Shown: piece by piece, positions 23,394-35,227 of the stretch | Layout: each line of letters opens with the position of its first letter | Position numbering within the stretch: the stretch's first letter is position 1 | Origin: Gnetum montanum | Lineage: Eukaryota; Streptophyta; Gnetopsida; Gnetales; Gnetaceae | Reading direction: 5' to 3' | DNA: 64,000 nt | Assembly: GCA_015680685.1 (NCBI GenBank) | Contig: MNCI01023527.1 | Span: forward strand, 131,863 to 195,862 | The notes under the pieces: model-generated | The model's input: the letters and a program-made list of their open reading frames with translations, nothing else | Told to the model about the DNA's origin: nothing | The model's database searches: none | Made by a program: the position numbers and the translations under genes

Positions 23394-24100
23394 CATAATC
23401 TCTACATCTTCATTCCCTTCAATCAAATTTTGCTAATGACCATGAGGAGGAAGAGGAAGCAATTGGAGAATCATGCCAACTAGTTCTCCTTTTTCGACTC
23501 TATGATTCAACCCTTTGTGATTCTATGAACTCTTTAGGCCTTGAGCTCTACCTATGTCTAGATTCTTCTACCTCTCTTCTTTGTGTCTCTACAAGAATCG
23601 AATGTAATTATATCTTGACAAGTTCTTCTAGATGGATAATAGAAATTTATGAATAGGATTCATGATTGTGGTGGAGTTTCTCTATTAAGAATACATCATC
23701 ATTAATTTCCTCTAGGACAACATTATGGTTAAATTTCTTTTCTTTACTATTTTCATATCTTATCTCCATGGCAACATCCCTTCTTATTTGCACCTCTATG
23801 GGTTGATACATCCTGGTCATGTGTTTAGTCATATGATACCCTTCTTGTGCAAGGTCAAGGTTCATCCCCACTAAGGTTGGCTGAAGCATGGATGGTGCTA
23901 AATGTTCCAGAGAAAAAACAATGTTACCCTGCAAATCTCTCCACCTTAGCTATTCATCTTGGCGAAAGATAAATATGAAATCAAGATAATGTGGATTGGT
24001 ATAAGTGTATGAAATCCTTGTTTGCATAGGCACACTCTAGTCTTCATCATCATGTCTCTTATCATGATTCTTTTGTGTCTCTTTGGCAAGTCATAACTTC
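23394..24100 (-). pseudogene. gag of element B, N-terminal part
   Basis: The minus strand carries the N-terminal gag region missing from elements 1, 2 and 5: YLDFIFIFRQDE, then LRWRDLQGNIVF, matching FILHQDEQLRWRDLEGNIVF of element 3. The open piece 23647-23934 continues it with an acidic stretch. The exact start codon is not clear. The gene resumes at 14880 beyond element 2. Confidence 0.7.
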
Positions 24101-24250
24101 TCTTTAAGTGTTAAAGCGATATTGTGTGTTTGATGCTTTAAGTGTATGTGTGTCTTATTAAAATTGATTGATTAAAAAGGTAAAGGATAAAATTTTTATT
24201 TTTTATACAACAAAATATATAAAATTAACTACAAAGTAAACATTGACACA
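24101..24250 (-). other. Untranslated leader of element B
   Basis: AT-rich sequence between PBS and gag; no ORF. Confidence 0.5.
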
Positions 24251-24268
24251 TCCATGGCAATGACGCTA
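24251..24268 (-). other. Primer-binding site of element B
   Basis: The minus strand reads TAGCGTCATTGCCATGGA, a strongly decayed tRNA-Asp complement, one base from the LTR. Confidence 0.7.
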
Positions 24269-24269
24269 A

Positions 24270-25176
24270 TGATGAGCGGTTAGGTACCCCAACACTCTAA
24301 CCATACAGGTCACAAGTGCATGCATTTGACCAAATCGTAATCCATGGATGGACAATATAAGTATGCTAGAAGTTGATAGTAAGCTCGTGATCGTTGTCTT
24401 CCCACTTTGAGTTAGTGAAGTTTAAGCATATGGTTTAACTCTTGATGAGGAATATGATATGTTGATCTTGTTAGGCTCTTAGTACTCCTAGTTGCAGACA
24501 TAATGAAAGTGAGTATTAAATTCTGAGTCTAAGTAATAATAGGAATGTAAATCTACTCTAGCCTGGGATGATGAGCATTTGATCCTGGTTCACCATACAC
24601 ATCTTGGGCTTGTGTAACTATTACTAGGATTACCAAGTGAGTTCACTACTGAGTGAATCAAGTGAAACCACCACTGCATTACCAAAAAATTATACTTAAT
24701 GCTTGAAACCAATTGTGTCCATTCCATCTTACTAATGAACAATAAATGTAGAGTGCTTTGGAAATATAAAGAACTAAGATAAAGTAAACATGAAAATTAA
24801 ACTAAACTAAGTAAGAAATTAACTTAGTGCAATAAAAGAACTAAGTGGATGCTGTAATGATGAAAAAAAATCTTGGTCTTTATTGTCGAACATGAATCGT
24901 ACCCAAGTACAATTCACTTGAATAAAGACACTGTATAACTGCTTAACACCACAGTGTGGGCATTCACTCTATTTCTAACTAAAAAAAGAAACTACAAGAG
25001 TCTAGCTAAAGGTGAAATGAAATTTTTGTTGTTGGAGTTCCCAAGTGTAAGGTTTTATAGGGTAGCATAGCTCCTGAGACATCGCACCAATAATGACATA
25101 GGTTAAGCTATGATATTGTATCGTAGATGTGATATCATATAGTAGATATTGTGCTTGTCAAAAAATGGACTCATCA
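24270..25176 (-). repeat. 5' LTR of element B
   Basis: 907 bp, TGATGAG to CTCATCA, diverged from the LTRs of elements 1 and 2 but collinear. U3 keeps decayed GATATTG/GATATCA palindrome remnants (about 25110-25145). AATAAAG on the minus strand (complement of CTTTATT, about 24877-24883) is the likely poly(A) signal. Confidence 0.85.
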
Positions 25177-25752
25177 CTATCCTAATGTGAAGTAACCATT
25201 TCCACTTCTCGTACAAATGCTAAACTTACACCAATGCTACTAAGTCACCAGGTATATACTACTAGGTGTATTAAGTTTCTACTATTGGGATTACCAAGTG
25301 TTAGTATGTTATGCTTAAAGTGGTCATACTCACATGCTTATGATGAATCGTATTAATTAATTAAGAAAATGGAAGTAAATTACATATAAATTAAAATACT
25401 AAAATGAAATAATAAGCTATTCTATCTACTACAGTGGATGTAGGAAATCTCAATTTTATTGTTGATCATGTCAACATGTCTAAGTATATAGGCACTTGAA
25501 TAAAACTATGTGCAATCTCATATATCCAAATTGTGGGTATTCAGAGGAAAATATTCTAACTCTAGAATGAAGAAACTATAAGAATTTGGCTAAATCAATG
25601 ACTAAAATATGTCATAAATGTGAGGGGTGCATGCATTTATATAGGCAACTACATCAGCATCAACATATATGTGTCAACACATCCTAGCATGCATTAACAT
25701 GGATACATCAATGAGCATGCATTGACATAGCCTATCTTATGATGTTTCATCA
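25177..25752 (-). repeat. 3' LTR of element A, truncated by insertion of element B
   Basis: Matches 49106-49683 of the 5' LTR (shared blocks around CTATCCTAA, ACCAGGTATATACT, TTTATATAGGCAA). The first ~290 bp, equivalent to 48813-49105, are displaced beyond the left edge of the window by element B. It begins with CTATC, the predicted target-site duplication of B. It ends at TTTCATCA (25752). Confidence 0.85.
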
Positions 25753-25763
25753 TATCCCCATGA
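25753..25763 (-). other. 3' polypurine tract of element A
   Basis: The minus strand reads GTCATGGGGATA abutting the 3' LTR. Confidence 0.7.
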
Positions 25764-25947
25764 CTAACTAAAACTCATCATTGAGTGAACAAAAGAAGGA
25801 TTGAGCTTCTTACTAAATTTTAGAAATTTTGAAATTTATTAACAAGAAGATAGGCTCGCTGACTCTAAATAACTTTGAGTGCGAGATTGTACATTATTAC
25901 AAAAATAAGTGTCCATTACAATAAATAGGTGATGACATGATAAATTC

Positions 25948-28744
25948 TTAGATAATTCCTAGAGGTGAAGGCTCCTATGGCTCTAATGGTCCTTCATCTT
26001 ATCTCAATGCTCCTGGAGACTAAGGTTAACTTGCTATTATTATTATTCCTACCAAAATTTTGAAAGCATCCAATAGTGCTTTCATCTTTTGTTCCTTACT
26101 CCTTGGATCATAAATGGTCCAAGCAACTTTGTCAATGTGGTTCAGTGTAGGAGTATCCCATGAGCATGTCATTGAAGGAAATAATTCTTTCATGTTGAAA
26201 AACCAAGCTATAAAGGTTTTATGTTCAATGTTGAATGTGTTAACTAGGTTCTATAGTTCATGGTAATCATTCATTATCCTTGCAAGGCTCTCAACAACAG
26301 ATCGTTGATCAATGAGTTTGCTCTTGAGAACTTCAAGCTCTACATTGGTTATCTCCAACTTTCTTTGGTCTCTTTACGGAGTTTAAATTCAACTTCATAA
26401 AGGAGGTATAAAATGGAAACCTATTTCTCCAACATGGTCCTTAGCCTCCTCATTATCAACATCACTAGGTTTGCATAATAGAGGGTTATAAGATTTATGT
26501 ACTTCATCATCTCTTTAATTTGCAAATATTTTAGGTAAATCTCTACCTTGTTATATGCATTTAATCCATCAAAGATGTGTTGTCATATGTCACCTCATTG
26601 TTGTAGTTGCTAGAATGTGTCACTCATCTTTGCCTTTGATAATTGAATCTATTTTCTGTTGACCTTCTTGAGTAGCTGAACCTGGTCCTTGTAGTGACTT
26701 TTCACCTGTTCAAACTTCAAGACCTCATTTTTCCAAAAGGCTACCTTAATTATGATCTTCTAGCAAAGAGCTTAGACTTCCTTCATTGAAAGATTTCAGT
26801 TTTCTATTATCAAGCTTCTCAGGTCCAAGTTAACCTAGGAGAGCTGCTCTTGCTATTGTCATATGAACTTGACCATCTACTCCTTTTGGTGCTCAACATT
26901 TTGCAAGAGATGATTATTCTTGGTGAGCATCAAGTTTTGTTTTAAAACCTATGACATGTCCTTGTTAGTGTTGAAAGCCATGGCTTCTAACAAGAATGTG
27001 TTAAAGATTGTTGCCTACTTTGCATTCTTCGTTGCTTGAACTCTTTATTTAAGCTATTTAAAAGCTTCATCTCTAGTAAGGTTAGGCCTAAGAATCATAG
27101 GGTTGGATAGATGGGCCTGCAACTCAGCAACTTTGGTGGTCAACCATCAATTGGCTACAGTGGCCTCCTCTAGTCATGCATTGGCAATAAGCATCTTGTC
27201 CCTTATCTCAAGCAACTACGACTAGTTTGCAATAATTTCATCTTTAAAGATCTCCAGAAGTAGTTACTTGACTTTAGCTATTCTCTCCAACACCTCCTCA
27301 TGTTGGACAATGCTTATCCAACCACTCCCTACTCCAACAAATTCATGGATGTCTATCATTATAGCAAATGTTAGGTACAACCACTATAGGAGCATTTAGA
27401 ATTTAATTACCCTATTAGCCACCACCTTTGCTGCTATCTCCTAGTCCTTATGTGGCATAACTAAGATGGTTACCCCCTCATTTTCCTCCAACATGACAAA
27501 GAAGGCCATAGCATTCCCTAAAATCTCAGGGAATGTCTATTTAGAAATGAATACTATGACCTCCCTAGCACCTAGATTGGGCTTGGTGGATGCTTGATTT
27601 CTTTGTGCAAAGAAGAGTAAGGTTGTTTCACTATCTAGCCAACTAATGGTCCTTGTGACCTCATTGAGATGGCTCATAATTGAATAGTAAATAGTGGACT
27701 CCTTACCACCTACAAAGCTTTGTTGTTACTATAGTAGCTACTCTCTAAGATTCCTAATTTATTATGAAGCTACGAGCATATCTAGTATAGTTTCTAGGTT
27801 TGCAAGCGGTGGTGGTAGCTACTCATCTTCCTACAACTTTGTCGCTACCTTATCTTTTATCATTTCTTGCCATGAGGTAGCAAGATCATGGCAAACTACA
27901 TCATAGAAATAGCAAGCTATTCCTATCCTTTTGCATAGCTTGCAGATAAGACATGGAAAGCAAAGTGCTTTCCTTTCCTTCTTAATTTCCTTAAAACATT
28001 TCTCAATCTCTAGGTCAATAAGTTGGAAAAGGTTGACTGGGAACTTTCCACTTAGAGTAGTGCATGCTCGAGCAAAGAAAGCTATAACTTTACTGAGCCT
28101 CATCATTGGAGAGCACCGTACTCCTTACGATCCACCCCATGGCATCATTGAACCCATTCTTCCTTAGCTTCTAGGTCTACCTGCATTAAAATTTTAGCCA
28201 ATTTAGCACTAATGTCTAATAAAATAAGTGTCTTCACAATGGCCTCAACCAAGTAAGAGAATGTTATATCTTTAATTTTTACCAACACATCTTCTTATTG
28301 GATGTTCCAGAAGAGATAGGTCTTCCCCATGTACCATTCTCTATTGTTGGAGATAATGGACCACATGGGAGACCCCTGTAGTTGCATGCAAACCTCCTCC
28401 AATGCCAACTCTAAGAAGGATCAAAAGTTTAACTCTTAAAGAATAGAAATATTGACCTCCTTGTTCTTGATCTTCTCTAAAAGAAGCCTTCGTGAGGATG
28501 ACCTCTAGACTAGGCCTTAGCTTAGGAAACTCAAACTGCCTAGACTAGCTAGTTTTCATGTTGGGAATCTATCAAATAGATTCCACTTTAGGCTCCTCTT
28601 TAAGGGGTCATGTGGCATGAGGTGCCTCGATAGCTTATTCCTTGGCCTACTATGGTTTTTGCTACTATTGGTCCCTTCCTCCCTTAGGTCATTTTTCCTA
28701 GGATCCAAAGGTCCTTCTGCTTGTGTTCCTCACCTTGGTGCCAT
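25948..28744 (-). pseudogene. ORF2 of element A
   Basis: The extra ORF lies downstream of integrase, in the position where Athila-group elements carry an env-like gene. The start is the ATG complementary to 28742-28744 (MAPR); the end is TAA at 25948-25950 after EPSPLGII. Recognisable pieces: 27831-28106 (LCFPCLICKLCKRIGI, matching LPFPCLIRKLCQ of the other copies) and helical Glu/Lys/Leu-rich pieces near 26300-26420 (KLEITNVELEVLKSKL). Very many stops and frameshifts. No membrane segments noticed. Its presence here shows that ORF2 belonged to the pol-bearing ancestor. Confidence 0.7.
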
Positions 28745-30799
28745 CTGTGATCACAAACATAATCCATTAATAGCTTTTTGGTTCATAAAATTAGTTATTT
28801 AGATACCTTTCTTGTTAGATTGGGTTATGTTTAATTAATGGGTGTTAGAATTTGCTCATTTAAGTGTTGTCTTGTGATCTTGGATCACTATATTATTATA
28901 ATATTGTTTAATTCCATTGTCCATTGGAGTTTTTTTTTTTTTTGTTCTTAACCCTATATGGTGATTCATTTAATATTATGTTAATGAATTGATCATGGGG
29001 ATTTATTAAAAAAATTCCAAAAAAATTTCCACAAAAACCAAATATTTATGTTCCTCATGACATAAAGCTTACATCCAGTAGCATGAGCATTGAAAAATAG
29101 GTGAGATTGGATTAGTGATTTGAAACTTAGGATACTTCAAAGGTTCTTAGGCTCTAAAAAATAACAAAAACTCCTCTTGCTATTTCAAAAAATGATGCAA
29201 AATGATTTAAGTATTGTGCATATATATAGACCTTTTATGCTACATCAATGGGGCTATGTCGACTCATCCCATTACATCGACGGGGTTGTGTCAATTCATT
29301 CCATTACGTCAACGAGGCTACATCGATGTAATTGTTTGTAGCTATACTTTGCAATCTAAAAATGGAGGAACTTTGATGAGTTTTGGGTCAAAATAGGAGC
29401 CCAATGAAAGCCAAAAAGGCATAGAATGATGGTAATACATAGAAGAAAATTAGATTGGCTGAGAAGAAGTGGTTCGAGTGGATTTTGGAGGAAGTTATAA
29501 TGTCAAAATATATCAAAACTAGATGTTTGAATGCTATCAGGATAATGTATTAAACAAGTCACCCTAGGTAAGGAATTTAACTAAAATTAAACCAAAGGAA
29601 TGTAAGTGGGTCCCTCCCAAATCAACCATAGGCCTCATATGCTCTTACATATCTTCATCTTAAGGAGTCCGTAGGCCCTAAGATGATGAGTGGTCAAGTT
29701 TAGTTAAATTCAATACCTATCAAAAATTGGTTAAGGATTATATGATCTAGAAAAAAACCTAAACAATTTCCCATGGCATGAGGCAATGAGATGGTGAAAC
29801 ATGAATAAAGTACTGATGTAGAGAGAGAGAACATGGAAGAGATCATCATCATTCTAGTCACACAAGATTCTTAGTGTAATTTATATTTAAGATGATTCGA
29901 TCCCAATTTGTTCCAAGTCAAGACCAAGTCCATCTATCATTTAGTGATCTCACATTAACATATTCCTTCTTTGCATTGATCGAAAGTCTAGAATAACGCA
30001 AGGATAATAATCACTCCAAGAGAAGAAGAAAAGAAAAAAAGAAAGTAAAGAGGGCCTTAGTTAGAGGGGTGCCTTCAAGCATAGGTAACATGTCTTTCTA
30101 ACTCCATAACTAGTGCTTGTAGTCCATTTTTTAGTCTAAGGGGTGTGCTTTAAATTCTCATGTGTGTGTTTTTCTTTCACAAAAACCACACCATGCAAAA
30201 ACATACTTCCTTTAATGGTTGACAGTAGGAGTGATCATATACTAGTTGAATATCATAGAATCTTAAGAACAATGTTGAGAGAAACCATATCAAATCCCCT
30301 TAAGGTCACATCCTATTTCATTCTCACATGGTTCTTTCCTAGTTTGGTTGGTTTCAAGATCATTGATTACTTATTAACTTTCATTATAAAAGAACCCTAG
30401 CTCCTAGGATACTGATGTCCCATGAAATAAATGGAATGGATGGAAGTCATGATATCACTGCCTAGTACTAGCAAAAGTTAACAAAATATTAGTAGATGGC
30501 ATAATTCAAAGATAATAATTAGTCTTTTTTTTAATTAATTAGGATAGTGATAGCTTTGCAGATTAGTAGTGGCAATAATAAATTTTAAAAATTCTCATAA
30601 AATAAGAGAAATGTTAATAAAATTGAAAATAAAAAGAAAATAAAAATACATAGAATAATCAATAAAATATTCAAGAAAATGAAAAACATATGAAGAACAT
30701 TACAAAATAAAAAGATAAAAAGTTAATTAGCCTCGTCAAGTTGTTAGCATGGATGGCCATCAAGTTGAAAGGATGAGATTTGAAAAATTAGCCTATTCC
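28745..30799 (-). other. Conserved non-coding segment between integrase and ORF2, element A
   Basis: Diverged equivalent of 5728-7592. It includes a TATA-like TATATATAG at 29220-29229 with a CATCGAC/CATCGATG array (29240-29335), a block at 29605-29680 (GTGGGTCCCTCCC) matching 6550-6640, the purine tract near 30020-30050, and AT-rich DNA at 30480-30740. A T13 run lies near 28931. No ORF. Confidence 0.6.
29218..29335 (-). promoter_or_regulatory. Internal promoter module of element A
   Basis: A TATA-like stretch followed on its upstream side (minus strand) by repeated near-palindromes CATCAATG, GTCGAC, CATCGACG, CGTCAACG and CATCGATG. The same kind of array flanks the TATA box of the older LTRs at 45350-46228 and 54225-54915. 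Confidence 0.5.
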
Positions 30800-32130
30800 A
30801 AGGTGTTAGTATTTTTGGTTACTTTAGGTTCTAGGAATAGCTTACCTTATTGGATGTTAACCAAAAAATCTTTCTCTACGCTTGATGGGTGGTAAATGGT
30901 CATGGCATTAGAAGGAAAATTTGCATAAATGACGTCACATCCTTTCCATAGCATTTGAAACTTAGTACATTATGGTACATGCATGGGATTCCAATAAAGG
31001 ACCTTATTGCTAGTTTGAAATTTAGCTTATCTTATTCATGCATCATGACATTGTTTGGCATGTCCCTTATGTACTTCATTTATTATCAAGTCTACTTGGT
31101 GGTTCTCATCCAGCACATTTAGTATTATTAGGCATTCTTTCTATGCCAAACTAGGTTAAGGTCAAGCTCATAGGCAGTTGAGAGTGGATGGAGCATAGCA
31201 TGGATTGGAAGTGTTAGCAGTTTTCTATATACCAACTCATAAGGAGAGTAACCTATAGGAAGTTTCCAAGTTCATCAGTAACCCCAAAAAGAATCATTGA
31301 GCTATGTACTCTAGTCCTTCCTATATCGAGTAATGGTACATGTTAAGATCCTAATTATCTCCTTGTTAGTAACCTCAACTTATCCATTAGCTTGGGGGTG
31401 ATAGGAGGTTGTCAGTCTATGTTGTAATCCCAAATGTTACATTAGCTTTTGAAAAGTAGACCCAATGAAGTGAGTTTCATTATTTGAAATAAGTTCCCTT
31501 GGCACGCCAAACTTTTTTATCACATTTTGCTAAATAAACCATGTTGTAGTAGAAGATGAGCAGTTAGTGACAGCTATAGCTTCATCCCACTATGTGTAGT
31601 AGTCAACAATGAAGATGATGTAAACCTTCAAATTAGACATTGGAGTGATGAATCCCATGAAGTCAATGCTCCAAGGATCAAAGGGCTCTAGTGGTTAAAT
31701 CCACTATTGAAGCCCTTCTATTTGGACTTTCATTTCTCCATCTCTTTGGAAGCACATGCACGAATGGGGAAAATGATGAGTGTCCCTAAAGATCATTGGC
31801 CAAAAGTACCCTGCCAGGAGGATCTTCATGGCCATTCTCCATCCTGCATAATGGTCCTTGCAAGGACCTTCACAAGCATCCTTGAGGATTCACAGTTGAT
31901 CAACATTAGGCATACACCATTGTACCAAGCCATTGGCATAAACTTTATAAAGGTTGCCTTGGATTTCCATGTAATGCTTTGCTTAGTGAAGAAACTATCA
32001 TTTCTTCTTACTGTCCCATTCTTGTGGAGTCTCCTGAGTGAGAAGATAGAAGAGAAACTCATTATACCAATTGGTACCCTTAAGTCTTTGAACTTTAATG
32101 GATTTGGCAAAGAGAAGTTCATTTAGGAAT
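30800..32130 (-). pseudogene. Integrase region of element A
   Basis: Starting from the RNase H side: a linker and HHCC zinc-binding region (about 32120-31720; ITWKSKATFI, then AWYNGVCLML, KILLAGYFWPM and a C-x2-C at SCMCF), then the catalytic core (SIDFMGF near 31657, FGVPRELISNNETHF near 31480, YHPQANG near 31390-31410), then a C-terminal part (KVLYWNPMHVP, KFQMLWKG) ending about 30840 without a chromodomain. The second catalytic Asp reads Asn (ISNN for ISDN). Integrase would join the cDNA to host DNA. Several stops. Confidence 0.78.
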
Positions 32131-32615
32131 TAATTAAATAAAGGCTCCTGATCCTATTTTCTATCCTATCATAATCAAGATAAGTGGTCAGCAACCATAT
32201 TCTATCCATCATCATAAGATCAAACTCTTACAAAATCACTATCCACTATATGTCATGGGGACTTACTACTGCCTCATTCATCAAGAAATAGATAGCACTA
32301 TGATATGTGTGGACAAATATTTTATATCCAAGCACATAGTGCTTAAATTTTTCCAAGGAGTATACCACTATCATAATCTCCTGCTCAATGATGATATAAT
32401 TTAATTGTGCACCCACAATGCTTCTACTTACACAATGAATATAATTTGGACATTTCTAATCATCCAAGTATGTAAAAACTACCCCTAATGCAAATTGGGA
32501 TGCATCTATCATGATATAGAATGGTTTGAACCAATGTAGAAAACATAGAATTGGAGTTCTTATGAGCTTTTTATTTAGCTATTGAAATGCTTATTTACAA
32601 TTCTTGATCCAATCA
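32131..32615 (-). pseudogene. RNase H of element A
   Basis: The minus strand encodes IDASQFALGVVFTYLDD (first catalytic Asp block), SIVGAQLNYIIIEQEIMIVV (catalytic Glu block), LEKFKHYVLGYKIFVHTYH and AVVSPHDI. This is the Ty3/gypsy RNase H order directly after RT; the enzyme degrades RNA in RNA/DNA hybrids. Internal stops are present. Confidence 0.75.
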
Positions 32616-33460
32616 AATGGTGAATCCTTCTTTCTCAACTCTACTAGTAATTGGCAATTTTCAAAAAGTTTTTTTGTGAAGAGCTTGTAGTAACTAGTGT
32701 GTCTAAGAAATGACTACATATTTTTTACCATTTTAGGTTGTCTAGTAATTTCCGGGATGACCTACATTTTCTATGGAACCACCTCAATCTCTTTCTTTGA
32801 AACTCTATGTCCCAACATAATGCCTATTAGGACCATCAAATGGCTTTTTTGCAAATTTATCCTTATGTTGGTCTCCGCACAATCTTTCAACACTTGCTTT
32901 AGACAATCCAAGGCTTGCTCAAAGTTGGTGTCATAGGTGGAGAAGTTATCCATGAAGACCTCTATACCACTACTAATTTTCTGTTGAAAAAAAATACTAA
33001 GCACTAGACATTAAAAAGTATTACGGACATTGCAAAGATTAAAGGGCATCTTTTTGTATGTAAAAGTTTTCCAAGGACTTGTAAAGGTTGTTTTGGTCTG
33101 ATCCTCTAGTGTTATATGAATTTGGTTATAGCCACTATATCCATCTAGAAAACTATATATAGCCATTCCCTACAATAGTATCTAGTACCTAGTTCACAAA
33201 TAGTAATGAGAAATGGTCTTTGAAATTTGTCATGTTCAATAGCCTGTAATCTATGTAAACCCTCATTTCCCAAGTTTCTTTGGTATAATTAAGAGGTGAC
33301 TAATTTACTTGCTATCCGCAATGAGATAAATGAATCATGCCTTAAGAAGTTATTCAATTTCATCCTTAACAACTTATTTAAGCTTTGGGTTCAACCTTCT
33401 CTATGGCTACCTTTTTAGTTTGATGGAGGAGTTTGTATGGATTTGATGCTATCATATCCA
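32616..33460 (-). pseudogene. Reverse transcriptase of element A
   Basis: Motifs on the minus strand in order: KVAIEKVEPKA (about 33400), TKETWEMRVYIDYRLLN (33240-33300; usual form W-RVCIDYR-LN), GNGYI then RWI where FFGYSGYSQI-like sequence is expected, a frameshifted YKSLENF block, EVFMDNFSTYDT, and the thumb LGHRVSKKEIEVVP (32771-33004). The catalytic YMDD is FMDN (32945-32956), so one metal-binding Asp is lost. It copied the genomic RNA into cDNA when intact. Confidence 0.8.
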
Positions 33461-34369
33461 TGGATCGATCCCTATTAGTTCATGATGTAACCAAGCAAAG
33501 ATTGTTGGCCATTTATCCACCTATTTTAGAAATTTTCTTTTCTATGATTGAGCAAGGTTGGCATTGATAATTATCAGCTTACCATTACCAAGGAAATCAT
33601 ATTCTAGATTAGCCAGTAAAGTTTTGAGGTCAAAGGACTCATACTTGAAATGATTAGGGATCTCCAACTCTCCCCAATTCATCTCAATCTATGTGTGAGG
33701 GAGATGGCTATGGATCTATTCTATTTCATTCATATTATTAATGTAAGTACTTATGAGGATTTCTATTGGTTCCACACATATTTGTAAGTCTGCTTCAATA
33801 TCTATTGTTAGTCACTAGGTACCTTCCTATTTTGTGGCTACTACATATAGGCACCTTTGAATATTGGACACCTTGGCATACTTATTGCATGTTGTCATGG
33901 ATGTTCTTTGCATGGTCCATATCCTTTACACACAATATCACCTTGTGTCATTGTATGCAATGCATGGAACTTGCTTCTTCTCTATTTTTCTAAATTCATT
34001 TTTCTTGAAGATTTCTAAGGAAAGATCTTCAATCCCCAACTTAGCATCAATTATGCTAATCCAAGCCCTTTTCATGATGATAGGAAAGTCCCCCTTATAA
34101 TTATCCACATGGATCACCAATAAATCTACTAAATAAGATCATCCACAAATGGTGGTCACAATGTCCTCCACTAATCCTAAAGTAAAAATGATAGATTGAT
34201 CTGTAAGCTCTAGCCTAATGTTACTTTTCTTTAGTGACAAAAAGTTCTAGGTCTTGTACATTTCTTGTGAAATCAAATTCACTCTAGAACCTAAGTCTAG
34301 TAGAGCTTTGCACAAATCATTTTCTGCAATTTGCAAATAAATAAGAAGACCCCAGGATCAAATCATTTC
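33461..34369 (-). pseudogene. Aspartic protease (retropepsin) of element A and linker to RT
   Basis: The minus strand encodes KALLDLGSRVNLISQEMYK. The active-site triad DSG reads DLG (34289-34297). After it come LELTDQSIIFTLGLVEDI and, in 33938-34120, YKGDFPIIMKRAWISI and LGIEDLSLEI. The protease cuts the gag-pol polyprotein. Element 4 is inserted 45-100 codons upstream of the active site; removing it with one TSD copy restores collinearity with the protease region of element 3. The stretch 33461-33930 is a degraded linker. Confidence 0.75.
34365..34369. repeat. Target-site duplication of element 4, left copy
   Basis: ATTTC, repeated at 45154-45158. Confidence 0.75.
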
Positions 34370-34941
34370 TGTAACATTCCCATTCCCAAATGATGTTGTT
34401 GTATAACAAAGATGGTGCCTCTTCATAACAAGTGTTATTGTTATTGTAACAAGACACAAAAGGTTAGTTGTAATGAAGACCCAAAAGGGTGCATTTTAAT
34501 AAAAAATGTGACTCTTGAGTTAACCTTTAGGGGTTTGACTTCTGGCATTTATACCCAAGCTTAGAGGTCATGCCAAGCATGGAGTGGCAGAACTAGTATA
34601 GGAAGTCACAAGAGCCAAGTGAAGTGGGACAAGAAGTGAACTAGCCATTCCTTATGGTCAATTGTAGGCCTAACCATGGTGGTAGTGCTAGATTTCTTCT
34701 AATGGATAGATGCCAAAGGAAGAAAATCCTAATGAACACTCTTAGAGCATAATCTAGAGATTCCATTTCTATTAATAAAGCATTCTTTTCTTTCTCTTTT
34801 TGTAGTTTCTCTATTATTTTCTTTACACATAATGTCAGATGTTACATATATTTAATGTTTGATATGTTGTATTCTTATGCATAATGTTTAATATAATGTA
34901 TATTTGATGTTTGTCATGACATTTAGGAACAAGATGTCATA
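34370..34941 (+). repeat. 5' LTR of element 4
   Basis: 572 bp, TGTAACATTCCC to GATGTCATA, matching 44580-45153. The non-canonical TA end is chosen because it gives a perfect TSD and aligns the two LTRs. AATAAAG near 34776 is a plausible poly(A) signal. Confidence 0.8.
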
Positions 34942-34943
34942 AT

Positions 34944-34955
34944 TGGTATTGAAGC
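34944..34955 (+). other. Primer-binding site of element 4
   Basis: TGGTATTGAAGC, 9 of 12 identical to TGGTATCAGAGC (initiator tRNA-Met complement). Confidence 0.6.
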
Positions 34956-35222
34956 AAACCACAATTCAAGGGCCATTTAGAACCAACCCATGGATAATGG
35001 ATCAAACATCTATAAAAGACATAGATCCCATCAACCAACAAAATTCTTTCATGGACATCCTTGATTGATGAAGATCTGATTACGCCTCATCAAGATTCAT
35101 CAATTGCTAGAGATGTTGATAAGATAAGGACACATCAGTTTATGCAACTATTACACATCTTAATACTATAAATATTAATTAATTAAGCTCATTATTAATT
35201 TTCTTCCAAAATATTAGTAACC
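34956..35222 (+). other. Interior of element 4, left part
   Basis: AT-rich leader with no ORF; interrupted by element 3 after the duplicated ATGAC. Confidence 0.5.
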
Positions 35223-35227
35223 ATGAC
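35223..35227. repeat. Target-site duplication of element 3, left copy
   Basis: ATGAC, repeated at 42269-42273. Confidence 0.9.

Larger units (their letters stand above)
1..25176 (-). mobile_element. Element B: old Ty3/gypsy (Athila-like) copy, split by elements 1 and 2
   Basis: B reads right to left: 5' LTR 24270-25176, PBS 24251-24268, gag (23389-24100 and about 12970-14880), a protease remnant, the non-coding segment (10569-12110 plus 1355-1978), then ORF2 running off the left edge. Element 1 (1984-10563) and element 2 (14881-23388) are inserted in it with perfect 5-bp duplications. RT, RNase H and integrase are not visible between the protease remnant and the non-coding segment, so B is a pol-deleted derivative. 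The 3' LTR lies outside the window. B itself sits inside the 3' LTR of element A. Confidence 0.8.

Noticed and set aside
31707-32126. 139-aa plus-strand ORF
   Set aside because: It lies antisense to the integrase zinc-binding region, whose motifs read on the minus strand.
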